From contig DIAY01000284.1 of assembly GCA_002414905.1 (NCBI GenBank), positions 1-64,000 of the forward strand: 64,000 bases of DNA, in the 5' to 3' direction. Source of the stretch: Holophagales bacterium UBA5066. Its GTDB lineage: Bacteria; Acidobacteriota; Thermoanaerobaculia; UBA5066. The first letter of the stretch is position 1. Every line of letters starts with the position of its first letter. The position numbers and the translations under genes were made by a program. Positions 43,013 through 51,597 of this stretch are shown here, piece after piece. The notes beneath the pieces were generated by a model. The model ran no database searches. It was not told the DNA's origin and saw only the letters and a list, made by a program, of their open reading frames with translations.

Positions 43013-44212
43013 TCAGCGGGCCACGGTGAGGATCGTCCCGATCTCCTCGGGGGAACGCCCGACGATGGCCTGGAAATGACCCCGGTCCGTCGCCCCTTCG
43101 GTAATCATGAGAAGAACGGTCTTGTCCGGCCCCAGGAGGCCGCTGTCGCGGAACTCGGCTGTAGAGCCGTCGCCGTGGAGCGCGGCGAGCGTTCCGAGCG
43201 CGGCCGCCCCGGTTTCCCCGGCGACGACTCCCGCGTCCGCAAGCCCTCTCATTGCCTCGCGCGCCCGCTCATCTCCGATGGAGACCATCCAGTCCACTCC
43301 CGTCGAGACTCTCGGCCAGGCGACGGGCGAGGGGAGTCCGCAATTGAGGCCGACCATGATGGAGCGGTGCGGCCCGGGGACGGCCGTCATCTCTCCCGCC
43401 CGCGCCGACACCTGGATGCAGTTCGCATCCGCCGGCTCCACGCCGACGAGAGCACCCTTCCAGGGACGGCTCCGGTAGTAGCTCACGGCGGCCGCCATGA
43501 AGGCGCCGACCCCCATCGGGACGACGACGACATCCGGCGCGCCGATTCCCGCGGCCGCGAGCGCCTGCTCGATCTCCATGAAGATCGTCGTGTAGCCGTC
43601 GACGACCCGCCGGGGTGTCACGTCGTAGCCGGGCCAGGAGGTGTCGGAGATGACGAGGCACTTGTCGCTCGCCTCTTCCGCGGAAAGGGCGACGGCGGCG
43701 TCGTAGTCGCCGTCGACGACGGTCACCTCGGCCCCCTCGTTCTGGATCGCGTGGATCCGGGCGGGGACCGTCCCGGCAGGGACGAAGATCCGGCACCCGA
43801 ACCCGAGGAGGCGAGCCATGAAGGCGACCGCGCGACCGTGGTTTCCGTCGGTCGCCGCCGCCAGCGAGAAGGGACGGAGGTAGCCGATGCGGCGCGAGAG
43901 GTCGTTGATGTTCGCCCAGGGCTCCGGATCGAATCCGAGATGGTCGCAGAGCGCCCGGTAGGTCGCCCAGGACGCGCCGAGGATCTTGAAGCTCGGCAAG
44001 CCGAGCCTCTGCGTTTCCGCCTTCACCAGAACACGTCCCACGCCGTAGCGGTGGGCGAGCTCCGGACAGTCATAGAGAGTCGTGGCGCGGTACGCGGGCA
44101 TTCGCCGATGGAACGTCCAGACCGAGGGGTCCGGAACCGGCCAGCGGGTCTCGGGTCTGGCGAGCGGGTTTCGGAGGAGCGTTGCCTCCGGGGAGAGGGT
44201 CGTGGCGTTCAT
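43013..44212 (-). CDS. ygeX: 2,3-Diaminopropionate ammonia-lyase
   Basis: This 399-residue fold-type II PLP enzyme converts 2,3-diaminopropionate to pyruvate and two ammonia. The PLP Lys76 is in LGLPSFKILGAS. AAATDGNHGRAVA (phosphate and base region), DTSWPGYD and MVGLNCGLPSP match YgeX. Length equals E. coli YgeX (398 aa). In anaerobic urate degradation, ring opening is thought to yield a diaminopropionate-type intermediate. ATG 44212 is used; there is only a weak Shine-Dalgarno. Confidence 0.93.
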   Translation of the reverse strand: MNATTLSPEATLLRNPLARPETRWPVPDPSVWTFHRRMPAYRATTLYDCPELAHRYGVGRVLVKAETQRLGLPSFKILGASWATYRALCDHLGFDPEPWANINDLSRRIGYLRPFSLAAATDGNHGRAVAFMARLLGFGCRIFVPAGTVPARIHAIQNEGAEVTVVDGDYDAAVALSAEEASDKCLVISDTSWPGYDVTPRRVVDGYTTIFMEIEQALAAAGIGAPDVVVVPMGVGAFMAAAVSYYRSRPWKGALVGVEPADANCIQVSARAGEMTAVPGPHRSIMVGLNCGLPSPVAWPRVSTGVDWMVSIGDERAREAMRGLADAGVVAGETGAAALGTLAALHGDGSTAEFRDSGLLGPDKTVLLMITEGATDRGHFQAIVGRSPEEIGTILTVAR

Positions 44213-44235
44213 ATTTCAGCCTCCGGGAGTCGGGG

Positions 44236-45180
44236 TCAGGGGACGACGTGGGTACCGGTCTTTCCGGCGAAGGCGAGGCTCAGGTGCGCGGGGTCGGTGA
44301 TGATCGCCTCGCGGCCGCCTCCCTCGAGGAACGCGATGACGGCCTGGATCTTGGGGAGCATGCTCCCCGGCTTGAAGTGCCCCTCGGCGACGTAGCGTTT
44401 CGCCTCGGCGACCGTCATCCGGTCGACGTCGATCTGGTTCGGCTTTCCGAAGTTCAGGCAGACCTTCTCGACGGCCGTCGAGATGACGAGGAGCTCGGCG
44501 CCCAGCTGGCGCGCCAGGAGGCTCGAAGCGTGGTCCTTGTCGATGACCGCGGAGGCGCCCGTGAGGTTCCCGTCGGCATCGGCGACGACCGCGATTCCCC
44601 CTCCCCCCGCCGCCACGACGACGAAGCCGGCGTCGAGGAGGCTCTTCACGGCGTTGAGCTCGAGGATCGCCTTCGGGACGGGCGAGGCGACGACGCGGCG
44701 CCAGCCGCGCCCGGAGTCCTCGACGACGTCCCAGCCGTCCACCGCGCGGTGGTGGTCGGCCTGCTCCTTCGTCAGGAACGAGCCGATCGGCTTGTTCGGC
44801 TTCGCGAACGCGGGGTCCCCGCGGTCGACGAGACACTGCGTGACGACGGTGGCCGCGCCCTTTTCGATACCGAGTTTTCGGAACTCGTTGTACAGCGCGA
44901 GCTGGATGTGGTAGCCGATCGCCCCCTGCGTGTCCGCCACGCAGGAGTCGAGAGGAACCATGTGGAGCTCCTTCAGTGCGAGCTCGGAGCGGCGCAGGAT
45001 GAATCCGACCTGGGGCCCGTTGCCGTGCGTGATGACGAGGCGCAGGTCGCCGTCCGCCAGGAGCGGCGCGACGTGCCGGCACGTCTGGGCGGCCGCCAGG
45101 TACTGGTCGGGGACGGTCTGGTGTTCCTTGTCGGTGATGAGCGAGTTGCCACCGATGGCGATGACGGCCGTCCTGGTCAC
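44236..45180 (-). CDS. yqeA: Carbamate kinase
   Basis: This 314-residue enzyme makes ATP from carbamoyl phosphate and ADP. GGNSLI, THGNGPQVG, SPVPKAILE, VVAAGGGGIAVV and IDKDHASSLLA are all characteristic of ArcC/YqeA. GTG 45180 has GGAGGAG at good spacing. In this operon it would harvest the carbamoyl phosphate released by the YgeW carbamoyltransferase. Confidence 0.95.
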   Translation of the reverse strand: MTRTAVIAIGGNSLITDKEHQTVPDQYLAAAQTCRHVAPLLADGDLRLVITHGNGPQVGFILRRSELALKELHMVPLDSCVADTQGAIGYHIQLALYNEFRKLGIEKGAATVVTQCLVDRGDPAFAKPNKPIGSFLTKEQADHHRAVDGWDVVEDSGRGWRRVVASPVPKAILELNAVKSLLDAGFVVVAAGGGGIAVVADADGNLTGASAVIDKDHASSLLARQLGAELLVISTAVEKVCLNFGKPNQIDVDRMTVAEAKRYVAEGHFKPGSMLPKIQAVIAFLEGGGREAIITDPAHLSLAFAGKTGTHVVP

Positions 45181-45247
45181 GTGAGTCTCCTCCTGTCGGC
45201 GCAGCCGGCGGCCGCGCGCTGTTTCCGGCGAAGAGAGCCGGTCCTGC

Positions 45248-46573
45248 TCAGAACCGCTCCCAGAGGGCCGCGGCGAGCCGGCGGCTCTCGGCGGCGAGGG
45301 CGGCCTCGTCGAGGTCGAGCTCGAGCTTCCGGCCGTGCATCAGGACCCGGCCGCCGCAGATCGTCGTGTCGACGCTCGCCTGCGAGATTCCGTAGACGAG
45401 ATGCCCGAGGACGGTCGAGTCGTTCAAAGGCGTCGGAGCGTGGTAGTCGACGAGGATGACGTCGGCCGCGGCCCCCGCGGACAAAGTGCCGATGGGGAAC
45501 CCCCAGAGGGTCGAGGCGATCCTCGGGTTCTGGACGAAGAGCGCGCCCGTCAGCTCCATGAAGCCGCAGCTCGGGTTCTCCTGCTTCAGGTGCTGCGCCC
45601 AGAGGCCGACCCGAAGCTCCTCGAGCATGCCGACCGTCATCGCGTCGGTCCCGAGCCCGACGGGGACGCCGCGCGAAACCAGCCCGAGGACGTCCGTGAT
45701 GCCGACGGCGTTGTTGAGATTCGACTGGGGGTTCGTGACGACCCAGGCTCCGCTCGCGGCGAGGAGGTCCTTGTCCGCGTCGTCGCAGTGGACGGCGTGG
45801 GCGGCGATGCTCCCGGCGCGAAGGATCCGATGGTCCACGAGTCTTTTCGCCGGGGTCTTTCCGTACTTCGTCCGGTTCGCTTCGACGTCGGAAGCGGCCT
45901 CGGCGACGTGGACGTGGAAGCCGATGCCGAGGTCCTGCCCCATCCGGGCCGCCTTCGCGAGCGTCTCGTCGGACAGCGTGAATGCCGCGTGGAGGCCGAA
46001 GAGGGCGCGCAGCTGCGGGTCGTTCGCCGCGGCGCACTCGCGAGCGAAGGCGGCGTTCTCCGCGAGGCCTTCCTCGGTCACGGCGGCGCCGTCGCGGTCC
46101 GAGACCTCGTAACAGAGGCAGGAACGAAGCCCCGTCTCCTTCACGGCCTTCGCGATTCTGCCGAGCGATCCTCTGATCGCTCCGGGGCTCGCGTGGTGGT
46201 CGACGAGGGTCGTCGTCCCCTTCCGGATCGCGTCGAGGAGCATCACCTTCGCGCTCACCTCGACGTCATCGAGGGAGAGCTTCCGGTCGAGGCGCCACCA
46301 GAGGTTCTCGAGAACCTCCTGGAAGCTCGCGCTCGGCGCGGCCTTCCCGAGGCCGCGCACGAGCGTCGAGTAGAAGTGCATGTGCGCGTTGACGAGACCC
46401 GGAAGGACGAGCTTGCCCCGGGCGTCGAGAACGCGATCGAAGGGGCCCGGGATCTCCTCCGCCGGGGCGATCCGCGCGATGCGGTCCCCCTCGAGAAGGA
46501 GGGCCTGCCCTTCGAGGACCCGGCAGGGATTCCCGAAGGTGACGAGAGTGCCGTTTCGGATCAGGAGCCGCAT
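45248..46573 (-). CDS. ssnA: SsnA-type aminohydrolase
   Basis: This 441-residue metal-dependent amidohydrolase of the SsnA family is part of E. coli's purine-catabolic locus. The metal HxH is at 64-66 (NAHMHFYSTLVRG); GTTTLVDHHASP, HVHVAEA, AHAVHCDD and GTDAM complete the site. SsnA is expected to deaminate or open a purine-derived ring; its exact substrate is not fixed by sequence. ATG 46573 is chosen for GGAGG five bases upstream; ATG 46585 would add four residues. Confidence 0.9.
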   Translation of the reverse strand: MRLLIRNGTLVTFGNPCRVLEGQALLLEGDRIARIAPAEEIPGPFDRVLDARGKLVLPGLVNAHMHFYSTLVRGLGKAAPSASFQEVLENLWWRLDRKLSLDDVEVSAKVMLLDAIRKGTTTLVDHHASPGAIRGSLGRIAKAVKETGLRSCLCYEVSDRDGAAVTEEGLAENAAFARECAAANDPQLRALFGLHAAFTLSDETLAKAARMGQDLGIGFHVHVAEAASDVEANRTKYGKTPAKRLVDHRILRAGSIAAHAVHCDDADKDLLAASGAWVVTNPQSNLNNAVGITDVLGLVSRGVPVGLGTDAMTVGMLEELRVGLWAQHLKQENPSCGFMELTGALFVQNPRIASTLWGFPIGTLSAGAAADVILVDYHAPTPLNDSTVLGHLVYGISQASVDTTICGGRVLMHGRKLELDLDEAALAAESRRLAAALWERF

Positions 46574-46600
46574 CGGGACCTCCATTTCGAGAGAAGAGGG

Positions 46601-46621
46601 GCCTCGGGGGTCACCCGAGGC
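46601..46621 (-). other. Hairpin over the stop codon of the extra PLP gene
   Basis: GCCTCGGG and CCCGAGGC form an 8-bp stem whose 5-nt loop contains the TGA stop of the PLP gene. Inside an operon it may act as an mRNA stability or attenuation element; no U tract follows. Confidence 0.35.
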
Positions 46622-48068
46622 CGACCTGGGCGTTGAACTCCTCGATGAGCCGGTCGAAGTGGACGACCTCCTCCTCGAAGAGCTGGCGCCAGTATTCCGG
46701 GTCCCACTGGGCCTGGATCTCCTCGTAGGTCTTCCCCTGCTGCTCGACCCACGTGTAGTACTTCAGGTTGTGGATCGCCTTGCGGTCCTGATAGCTCAGC
46801 TCCTTGAAATAGTCGACGGACTGGCGCTCGAGGCTTCCGGCGGAGGTCCGCGCCGCGTCGATCGCCGTGAAGGGGCCGCGCTCGGCCGTCAGCTCCGCGA
46901 GGCGCGAGAGATACAGCTCCGCGCTGTCGGTGAAGACGGTCATGACGACGTCGTTCTCGTCGAGCTCCCAGTACTTCGCGGCCTTGATGGCCGCGAGGAG
47001 GTTGCAGATGCAGCTGATGCCGAGGAGGTCGAGCTTCCCGACGGCGTCGTCGGCGGCTCCGATCGCGACGAGGAACTCCCGGCCTGCCGGCTCGTTGAAG
47101 AGCCGGAGGAGGCGCATGCAGTCCTCGTCGTCGATGGCAGCCACGGCGTCGGTGCTTCTCGCGTTGTGGACCCAGGGGACGTGCTTGTCGCCGATTCCCT
47201 CGATCCGGTGCCCTCCGAAGCCGTTCATGAGAAGGGTGGGACACTGGAGGGCCTCGGTGGCGACGGTCTTCATTCCCGGGAACTTCGTCTTCAGGTAGTC
47301 GCCCGCGGCGATCGTTCCCGCGCTGCCGGTCGCGCTGATCCAGGCTGCGAGGCGCGCCTTCGGCCCGCGCACCGCGGCGTAGGCCTCCTCGACGGCGGGG
47401 CCGGTCACGTTGTAGTGCCAGATCGGGTTTCCGAACTCGTCGAACTGGTTGAAGATGACGTTAGTCGGGTCGTTCTTGAGCTCCCAGCACTTGTCGTAGA
47501 TCTCCTTGACGTTGCTCTCGCATCCCGGAGTCGCGATGACCTCGGCCCCGATCTCGCGAAGCCAGTCGAAGCGCTCCTGGGACATCTCCCGGGGGAGGAT
47601 CGCGACGGAGTGGCAGCCGAGGATCGCCGAGTCGAACGCGCCGCCGCGGCAGTAGTTCCCGGTCGACGGCCAGACGGCCTTGTGCTTCTCGGGGTCGAAC
47701 TCACCGCTGACGAGGCGGGGTACGAGGCAGGCGAACGCCGCGCCGACCTTGTGGGCGCCGGTGGGGAAGTACTTCCCGACGAGCCCTACGATCCGTGCCT
47801 TCACGCCGGTGATCTCCTTCGGGATCTCGAGGTAGTTCGGTCCGCCGAAGAGGCCGGTCTCGTGGTCGTTCTTCCAGGTGATCCGGAAGAGGTTCGCCGG
47901 GTCGACGTCCCAGAGGCCGACCCCCTCGAGCCGCTTCTTCTGAGCCTGAGGGATCAGCTCCGGATCCCGCATCTGCCTGAAGGTCGGGATGACGATCCCG
48001 CGCTCCCGGCAGCGCCTGGCCGTCCGCTGCCGGACTTCCGTGTCGATGGTCTTGACGATGCGCGACAT
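46611..48068 (-). CDS. Fold-type II PLP-dependent enzyme of unknown substrate in the purine operon
   Basis: This 485-residue protein belongs to the tryptophan synthase beta superfamily (cysteine synthase/threonine dehydratase-like). The PLP Lys107 is in YFPTGAHKVGAAFA. STGNYCRGGAFDSAILG is the equivalent of the SxGN substrate loop, and ISATGSAGTIAAGDYLK is the Gly-rich phosphate loop. It is distinct from YgeX and longer than OASS, with an ~80-residue C-terminal extension rich in aromatics. A role in amino-acid-like intermediates of purine breakdown is inferred from position. ATG 48068 has GAGGAG upstream. Confidence 0.85.
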   Translation of the reverse strand: MSRIVKTIDTEVRQRTARRCRERGIVIPTFRQMRDPELIPQAQKKRLEGVGLWDVDPANLFRITWKNDHETGLFGGPNYLEIPKEITGVKARIVGLVGKYFPTGAHKVGAAFACLVPRLVSGEFDPEKHKAVWPSTGNYCRGGAFDSAILGCHSVAILPREMSQERFDWLREIGAEVIATPGCESNVKEIYDKCWELKNDPTNVIFNQFDEFGNPIWHYNVTGPAVEEAYAAVRGPKARLAAWISATGSAGTIAAGDYLKTKFPGMKTVATEALQCPTLLMNGFGGHRIEGIGDKHVPWVHNARSTDAVAAIDDEDCMRLLRLFNEPAGREFLVAIGAADDAVGKLDLLGISCICNLLAAIKAAKYWELDENDVVMTVFTDSAELYLSRLAELTAERGPFTAIDAARTSAGSLERQSVDYFKELSYQDRKAIHNLKYYTWVEQQGKTYEEIQAQWDPEYWRQLFEEEVVHFDRLIEEFNAQVGLG

Positions 48069-48079
48069 GACGCGGCTCC

Positions 48080-49273
48080 TCAGATGCTCAGCTGCCGGCC
48101 GCGGGCGACGATCTCGTCGAGCTTCGCAGCGGGGTCGGCGATCCGCTCGAGGAACATGAGGGCGCTGATGACGAACGGCTTGTAGGCCGCCTCCTGGTAG
48201 GTCGGGATCCGATACTGCTCGAAAACGTCGGCGCTCACCTCGCCCGCCTTGCAGCTGACGTCGGTGATGTCGGCCGGGAGGCAGTGCATGTAGAGGGCCT
48301 TCCCGCCCTTCGTCAGGTTCATCTTCGCCCGGTCGCACTCCCAGCTCGTGAACTTCGCGTTGTTCGCCAGGCACTCCTTCTCGAGCGTCTTCAGGCCGTC
48401 CTTGTCGCCCTTGTTCAGGAGCTCGGTCCGGCGGCCCATGACTTCGTAGGGGGCCCACGACTTCGGGTAGACGATGTCGGCGTCCTTGAAGGCCGCCTCC
48501 ATGCTGTTGCCGACCACGAGCTTCCCGCCTGTAGCGGCGGCGTTCTTCTTCGCAACCTCGATGACGTCCGGGATCAGCCCGTAGCCCTCGGGGTAGGCGA
48601 GGCTCACCTCCATCCCGAAGCGGGACATGAGGCCGATGATTCCCTGCGGCACGGAGAGCGGCTTGCCGTAGCTCGGGCTGTAGGCCCAGGTCATCGCGAG
48701 CTTTTTCCCCTTCAGGTTCTCGAGGCTGCCGAAGTGCTCCTTCAGCCAGGCGAGGTCGGCGAGCGACTGCGTCGGATGGTCGATGTCGCACTGGAGGTTG
48801 ATGAGGCTCGGGCGCCGGTGGAGGACCCCCTGCTTCGTCCCGTCGGTGAGGGCGTCGCCGACCTCGCGCATGTACGAGTTCCCCGCTCCGAGGAACATGT
48901 CGTCGCGGATGCCGATGACCTCGGTGAGGAAGGAGATCATGTTCGCCGTTTCGCGCACCGTCTCGCCGTGGGCGATCTGGCTCTTCTGCTCGTCGAGGTC
49001 GGCCAGCGACAGGCCGAGCGCGCTCGCGGCCGAGGCGAAGGAGAAGCGGGTCCGGGTGGAGTTGTCGCGGAAGATCGAGATCGCCAGACCGGTGTCGAAG
49101 GCGCGGTAGGAGTACCCCTCCTGGTGGAGGCGCTTGAAGGTCGCCGCCAGCGTCAGGATCGCCTTGATCTGGTCTTCGGGGTGCTCCCAGGTGAGGAGGA
49201 AGTCCTTCTGGAAGAGGTCGGACTTGACGCTCTTGAACTCGGTGGCGAGATCGAGGATCGCTTTGGACGGCAT
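48080..49273 (-). CDS. ygeW: YgeW-type knotted carbamoyltransferase
   Basis: This 397-residue protein is of the aspartate/ornithine carbamoyltransferase fold. The carbamoyl-phosphate motif FRDNSTRTRFSF is at 68-79, DHPTQSLAD at 165-173 and HCLPAD at 330-335. The length and the segment between them match the trefoil-knotted YgeW family. It is expected to run in the phosphorolytic direction, releasing carbamoyl phosphate from a ureido compound made by HyuA/SsnA chemistry. ATG 49273 has AAGGAG upstream. Confidence 0.94.
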   Translation of the reverse strand: MPSKAILDLATEFKSVKSDLFQKDFLLTWEHPEDQIKAILTLAATFKRLHQEGYSYRAFDTGLAISIFRDNSTRTRFSFASAASALGLSLADLDEQKSQIAHGETVRETANMISFLTEVIGIRDDMFLGAGNSYMREVGDALTDGTKQGVLHRRPSLINLQCDIDHPTQSLADLAWLKEHFGSLENLKGKKLAMTWAYSPSYGKPLSVPQGIIGLMSRFGMEVSLAYPEGYGLIPDVIEVAKKNAAATGGKLVVGNSMEAAFKDADIVYPKSWAPYEVMGRRTELLNKGDKDGLKTLEKECLANNAKFTSWECDRAKMNLTKGGKALYMHCLPADITDVSCKAGEVSADVFEQYRIPTYQEAAYKPFVISALMFLERIADPAAKLDEIVARGRQLSI

Positions 49274-49294
49274 GGCGTTCTCCTTCGTTTCTGC

Positions 49295-50644
49295 TCAGTC
49301 GTGATGAGGATGGAACTGTCCCCGACGCACGCCGCCGTCGACGAGCCCGCCGTCCGTGACGACGGTCTCCCCGTGGACGAGGACGTGGCGAAGGGCAAGT
49401 GTCGATGTGAAGCCCGGGAAGGCGTCGTACGCGTCGCTCTCGGTTCCACGGACGGGGCGCTCGGGCCCGTTCGGGTCGAGGACGACGACGTCGGCATCGT
49501 GGCCGGGGCGAAGCGCCCCCTTCCGGCTGTCGAGCCCGAGGCGGGCGGCGGGGTTCCGCGAGAGGAGGAGCGACACCTCGGCAGCGGCCCGGTCCGGGTT
49601 GTCCCCCCAGAGCTTCCAGGCGTGGTGGAGAAGGCCGCCGACGCCGGGGAGCCCGTTTGCAACGGTCCGGATGTCCTTGCCGTCCCAGTCGTCCTTGTCG
49701 GCCTTCCGGAAGGCGCAGTGGTCCGTCGCGAGGAGGTCGAAGACCCCCTCGCGCGCGAGCTCGCGGAAACGGGCCCTCTCGCCGCGGAGCGGGGGAGAGC
49801 AGAGCCAGCGGTGGCCGTCGGGGCGGTCGAGCCAGCCCTCGTCGAGCCAGAGGTACTGGGGGCAGGTCTCGCAGGTGACGTCCTGTCGCTCGCGCGCCGC
49901 GCGGATCCTCTCCGCGGCGGCGACGGTCGAGACGTGGACGACGTGAAGCGGGACGGCGCAACGCTGTGCGAGGTCGAGGAGAGCCTCGACCGAGGCGACC
50001 TCGGCCGCTTCCGGCCGGAGCCTTGCGTGGGAGGAGGCACGGGAGAGGTCGAGGGCGGAGGAGTCGACCGATTCGAGAAGTGCGTCGTCCTCGCAGTGGA
50101 GGAGAAAGCGGACGCCGAGTGGCCCGAGGCGCCGGAACAGCTCCTCGAGACGGGCCTGGTCGGAGAAGAGCCCGGCGCCACGGTACGTCGTGTAGAGCTT
50201 GAACGTGCGGTGGCCCGCACGGACGAGCTCCTCCATCTCCTGCCAGTCGGCCGGCTCGAATCGCGTCGGCGTCAGGTGCCACGCGACATCGACGTGGCAC
50301 TTCCCCTCGGCGCGAGAGTGAACCGTGCGGAGCGCGTCGCCGAGCGACTCGCCGGAGCCCTGCGTGACGAAGGTGCAGAGCGTCGTGACGCCGTTTTTCA
50401 CGGCGACACGGGTGCCGCTCTCGTAGTCGTCGGCGAGCTCGAATCGGCCGATCCGGTCGGCCACGTGAACGTGGAAGTCGACGAGTCCGGGGAGGACGAA
50501 GCAGTCGGAGGCGTCGACGACACGGTCCACAGGGCCGAGGCCGCGGCGGCCGACAGCGGAAACACGCCCCTCCTCGAGGAGGAGGTCCGTCGCCTCGACG
50601 CGGCCTTCGGAGGCCACCCGGCCGTTCCTGACGAGGGTTCTCAA
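49295..50644 (-). CDS. hyuA: HyuA-type dihydropyrimidinase/D-hydantoinase
   Basis: This 449-residue cyclic-amide hydrolase keeps all metal ligands: His58 and His60 (DFHVH), carboxylated Lys149 (RTFKLYTTY), His183 (LLHCEDD), His237 (HVVHVS) and Asp308 (LLATDHC). It opens a hydantoin-like five-membered ring to a carbamoyl (ureido) product, the substrate type for YgeW. TTG 50644 is supported by AGGAGA six bases upstream; longer in-frame starts would read into the intergenic gap. Confidence 0.92.
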   Translation of the reverse strand: MRTLVRNGRVASEGRVEATDLLLEEGRVSAVGRRGLGPVDRVVDASDCFVLPGLVDFHVHVADRIGRFELADDYESGTRVAVKNGVTTLCTFVTQGSGESLGDALRTVHSRAEGKCHVDVAWHLTPTRFEPADWQEMEELVRAGHRTFKLYTTYRGAGLFSDQARLEELFRRLGPLGVRFLLHCEDDALLESVDSSALDLSRASSHARLRPEAAEVASVEALLDLAQRCAVPLHVVHVSTVAAAERIRAARERQDVTCETCPQYLWLDEGWLDRPDGHRWLCSPPLRGERARFRELAREGVFDLLATDHCAFRKADKDDWDGKDIRTVANGLPGVGGLLHHAWKLWGDNPDRAAAEVSLLLSRNPAARLGLDSRKGALRPGHDADVVVLDPNGPERPVRGTESDAYDAFPGFTSTLALRHVLVHGETVVTDGGLVDGGVRRGQFHPHHD

Positions 50645-50672
50645 TCGTGTCTCCTGCCGTCTGGGCGAAGGC

Positions 50673-51554
50673 TCAGAAGTGGATCTCGGCCTGGAAGGTC
50701 GGGGCGGAGGTCGTGTGGTTTGGTTTCGTGCTCGACGTGCCGGCAACCGGGATGGGCGAAGGGTTCCCGTACTTGTGGTACCAGAGCTCGTATCCCGGGC
50801 CCACCTGGATGGTCCCCTTCTTCACCCCGAGGAGCGAGCCGACATCGAACTGCCAGGTGATCCTCGAGAGGACCTCCGTCTCGGTCTCCACGCCGACGGC
50901 GTCCTTCCCCTTCGGGAGCGTGGCGTAGGCAAAGCCCTTGAACGTCGAGCCGACGTCCTTGCTCAGTGCGATCGGAAGGCCCCACGTGAGGTTGAACATC
51001 ACCGTGCCGTCGAACTCGATGTCCTTCTGACCCGTGGCGGCGAACGCGTTGTGGGTCCACTCCTTGTAGTACCAGACGCCGAGGTCCGCGAAGCCCTTCT
51101 TCGGGTTGAGGTTCACAGTCGGGCCGACGACGATCATCCTCTTGCCGGGAGCGAATCCGGTGTTCTTCGAATTGAGGTCGGTTCCGACGGTCAACGCGAC
51201 GTCGCGGACGAGTCCGCTCTTGATCCCGGCCTTGAAGGCCTTGTTCAGGCTGAACTGGTGGCGGTAGGTGACGTAGATCTCCTGGGCGCCGCCCGACGTC
51301 GCCCCGTTCGCGGGATCGTAGGAGTTCGACATCAGGACGTCGACGTTCAGGAAGTTGCTTCCGAGCGAGTACCGGTTTGCAGTCGTGAACTGGACGACAT
51401 TCTTGATGATGTCGTGGTCGATCGTCGGGTCGTTCACGTGATAGCAGTAGCGGTAGCCGACGAACATGTCGGACCACTCGGCGGCGGGAGCGGGGAGAGC
51501 GATTGCGAGGAGGAGTGCGGCGGGGGCGAGGAGGAGGCTCTTCGGGGCTTTCAT
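50673..51554 (-). CDS. Tsx-like outer-membrane nucleoside channel
   Basis: This 293-residue protein has a Sec signal (LLLAPAALLLAIALPAPA) and an outer-membrane beta-barrel pattern. Strands alternate, with frequent aromatic girdle residues, and the C-terminal strand ends in Phe (FQAEIHF). The segment EWSDMFVGYRYCYH and following strands resemble the nucleoside-specific Tsx/OmpK family. Its place beside a purine permease supports purine or nucleoside uptake across the outer membrane. ATG 51554 has GGGAGGA upstream. Family assignment is moderate. Confidence 0.72.
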   Translation of the reverse strand: MKAPKSLLLAPAALLLAIALPAPAAEWSDMFVGYRYCYHVNDPTIDHDIIKNVVQFTTANRYSLGSNFLNVDVLMSNSYDPANGATSGGAQEIYVTYRHQFSLNKAFKAGIKSGLVRDVALTVGTDLNSKNTGFAPGKRMIVVGPTVNLNPKKGFADLGVWYYKEWTHNAFAATGQKDIEFDGTVMFNLTWGLPIALSKDVGSTFKGFAYATLPKGKDAVGVETETEVLSRITWQFDVGSLLGVKKGTIQVGPGYELWYHKYGNPSPIPVAGTSSTKPNHTTSAPTFQAEIHF

Positions 51555-51597
51555 CGGGGTCCTCCCGTGACCCGTTCGTCGAGAGAGGCCGTGGGGG

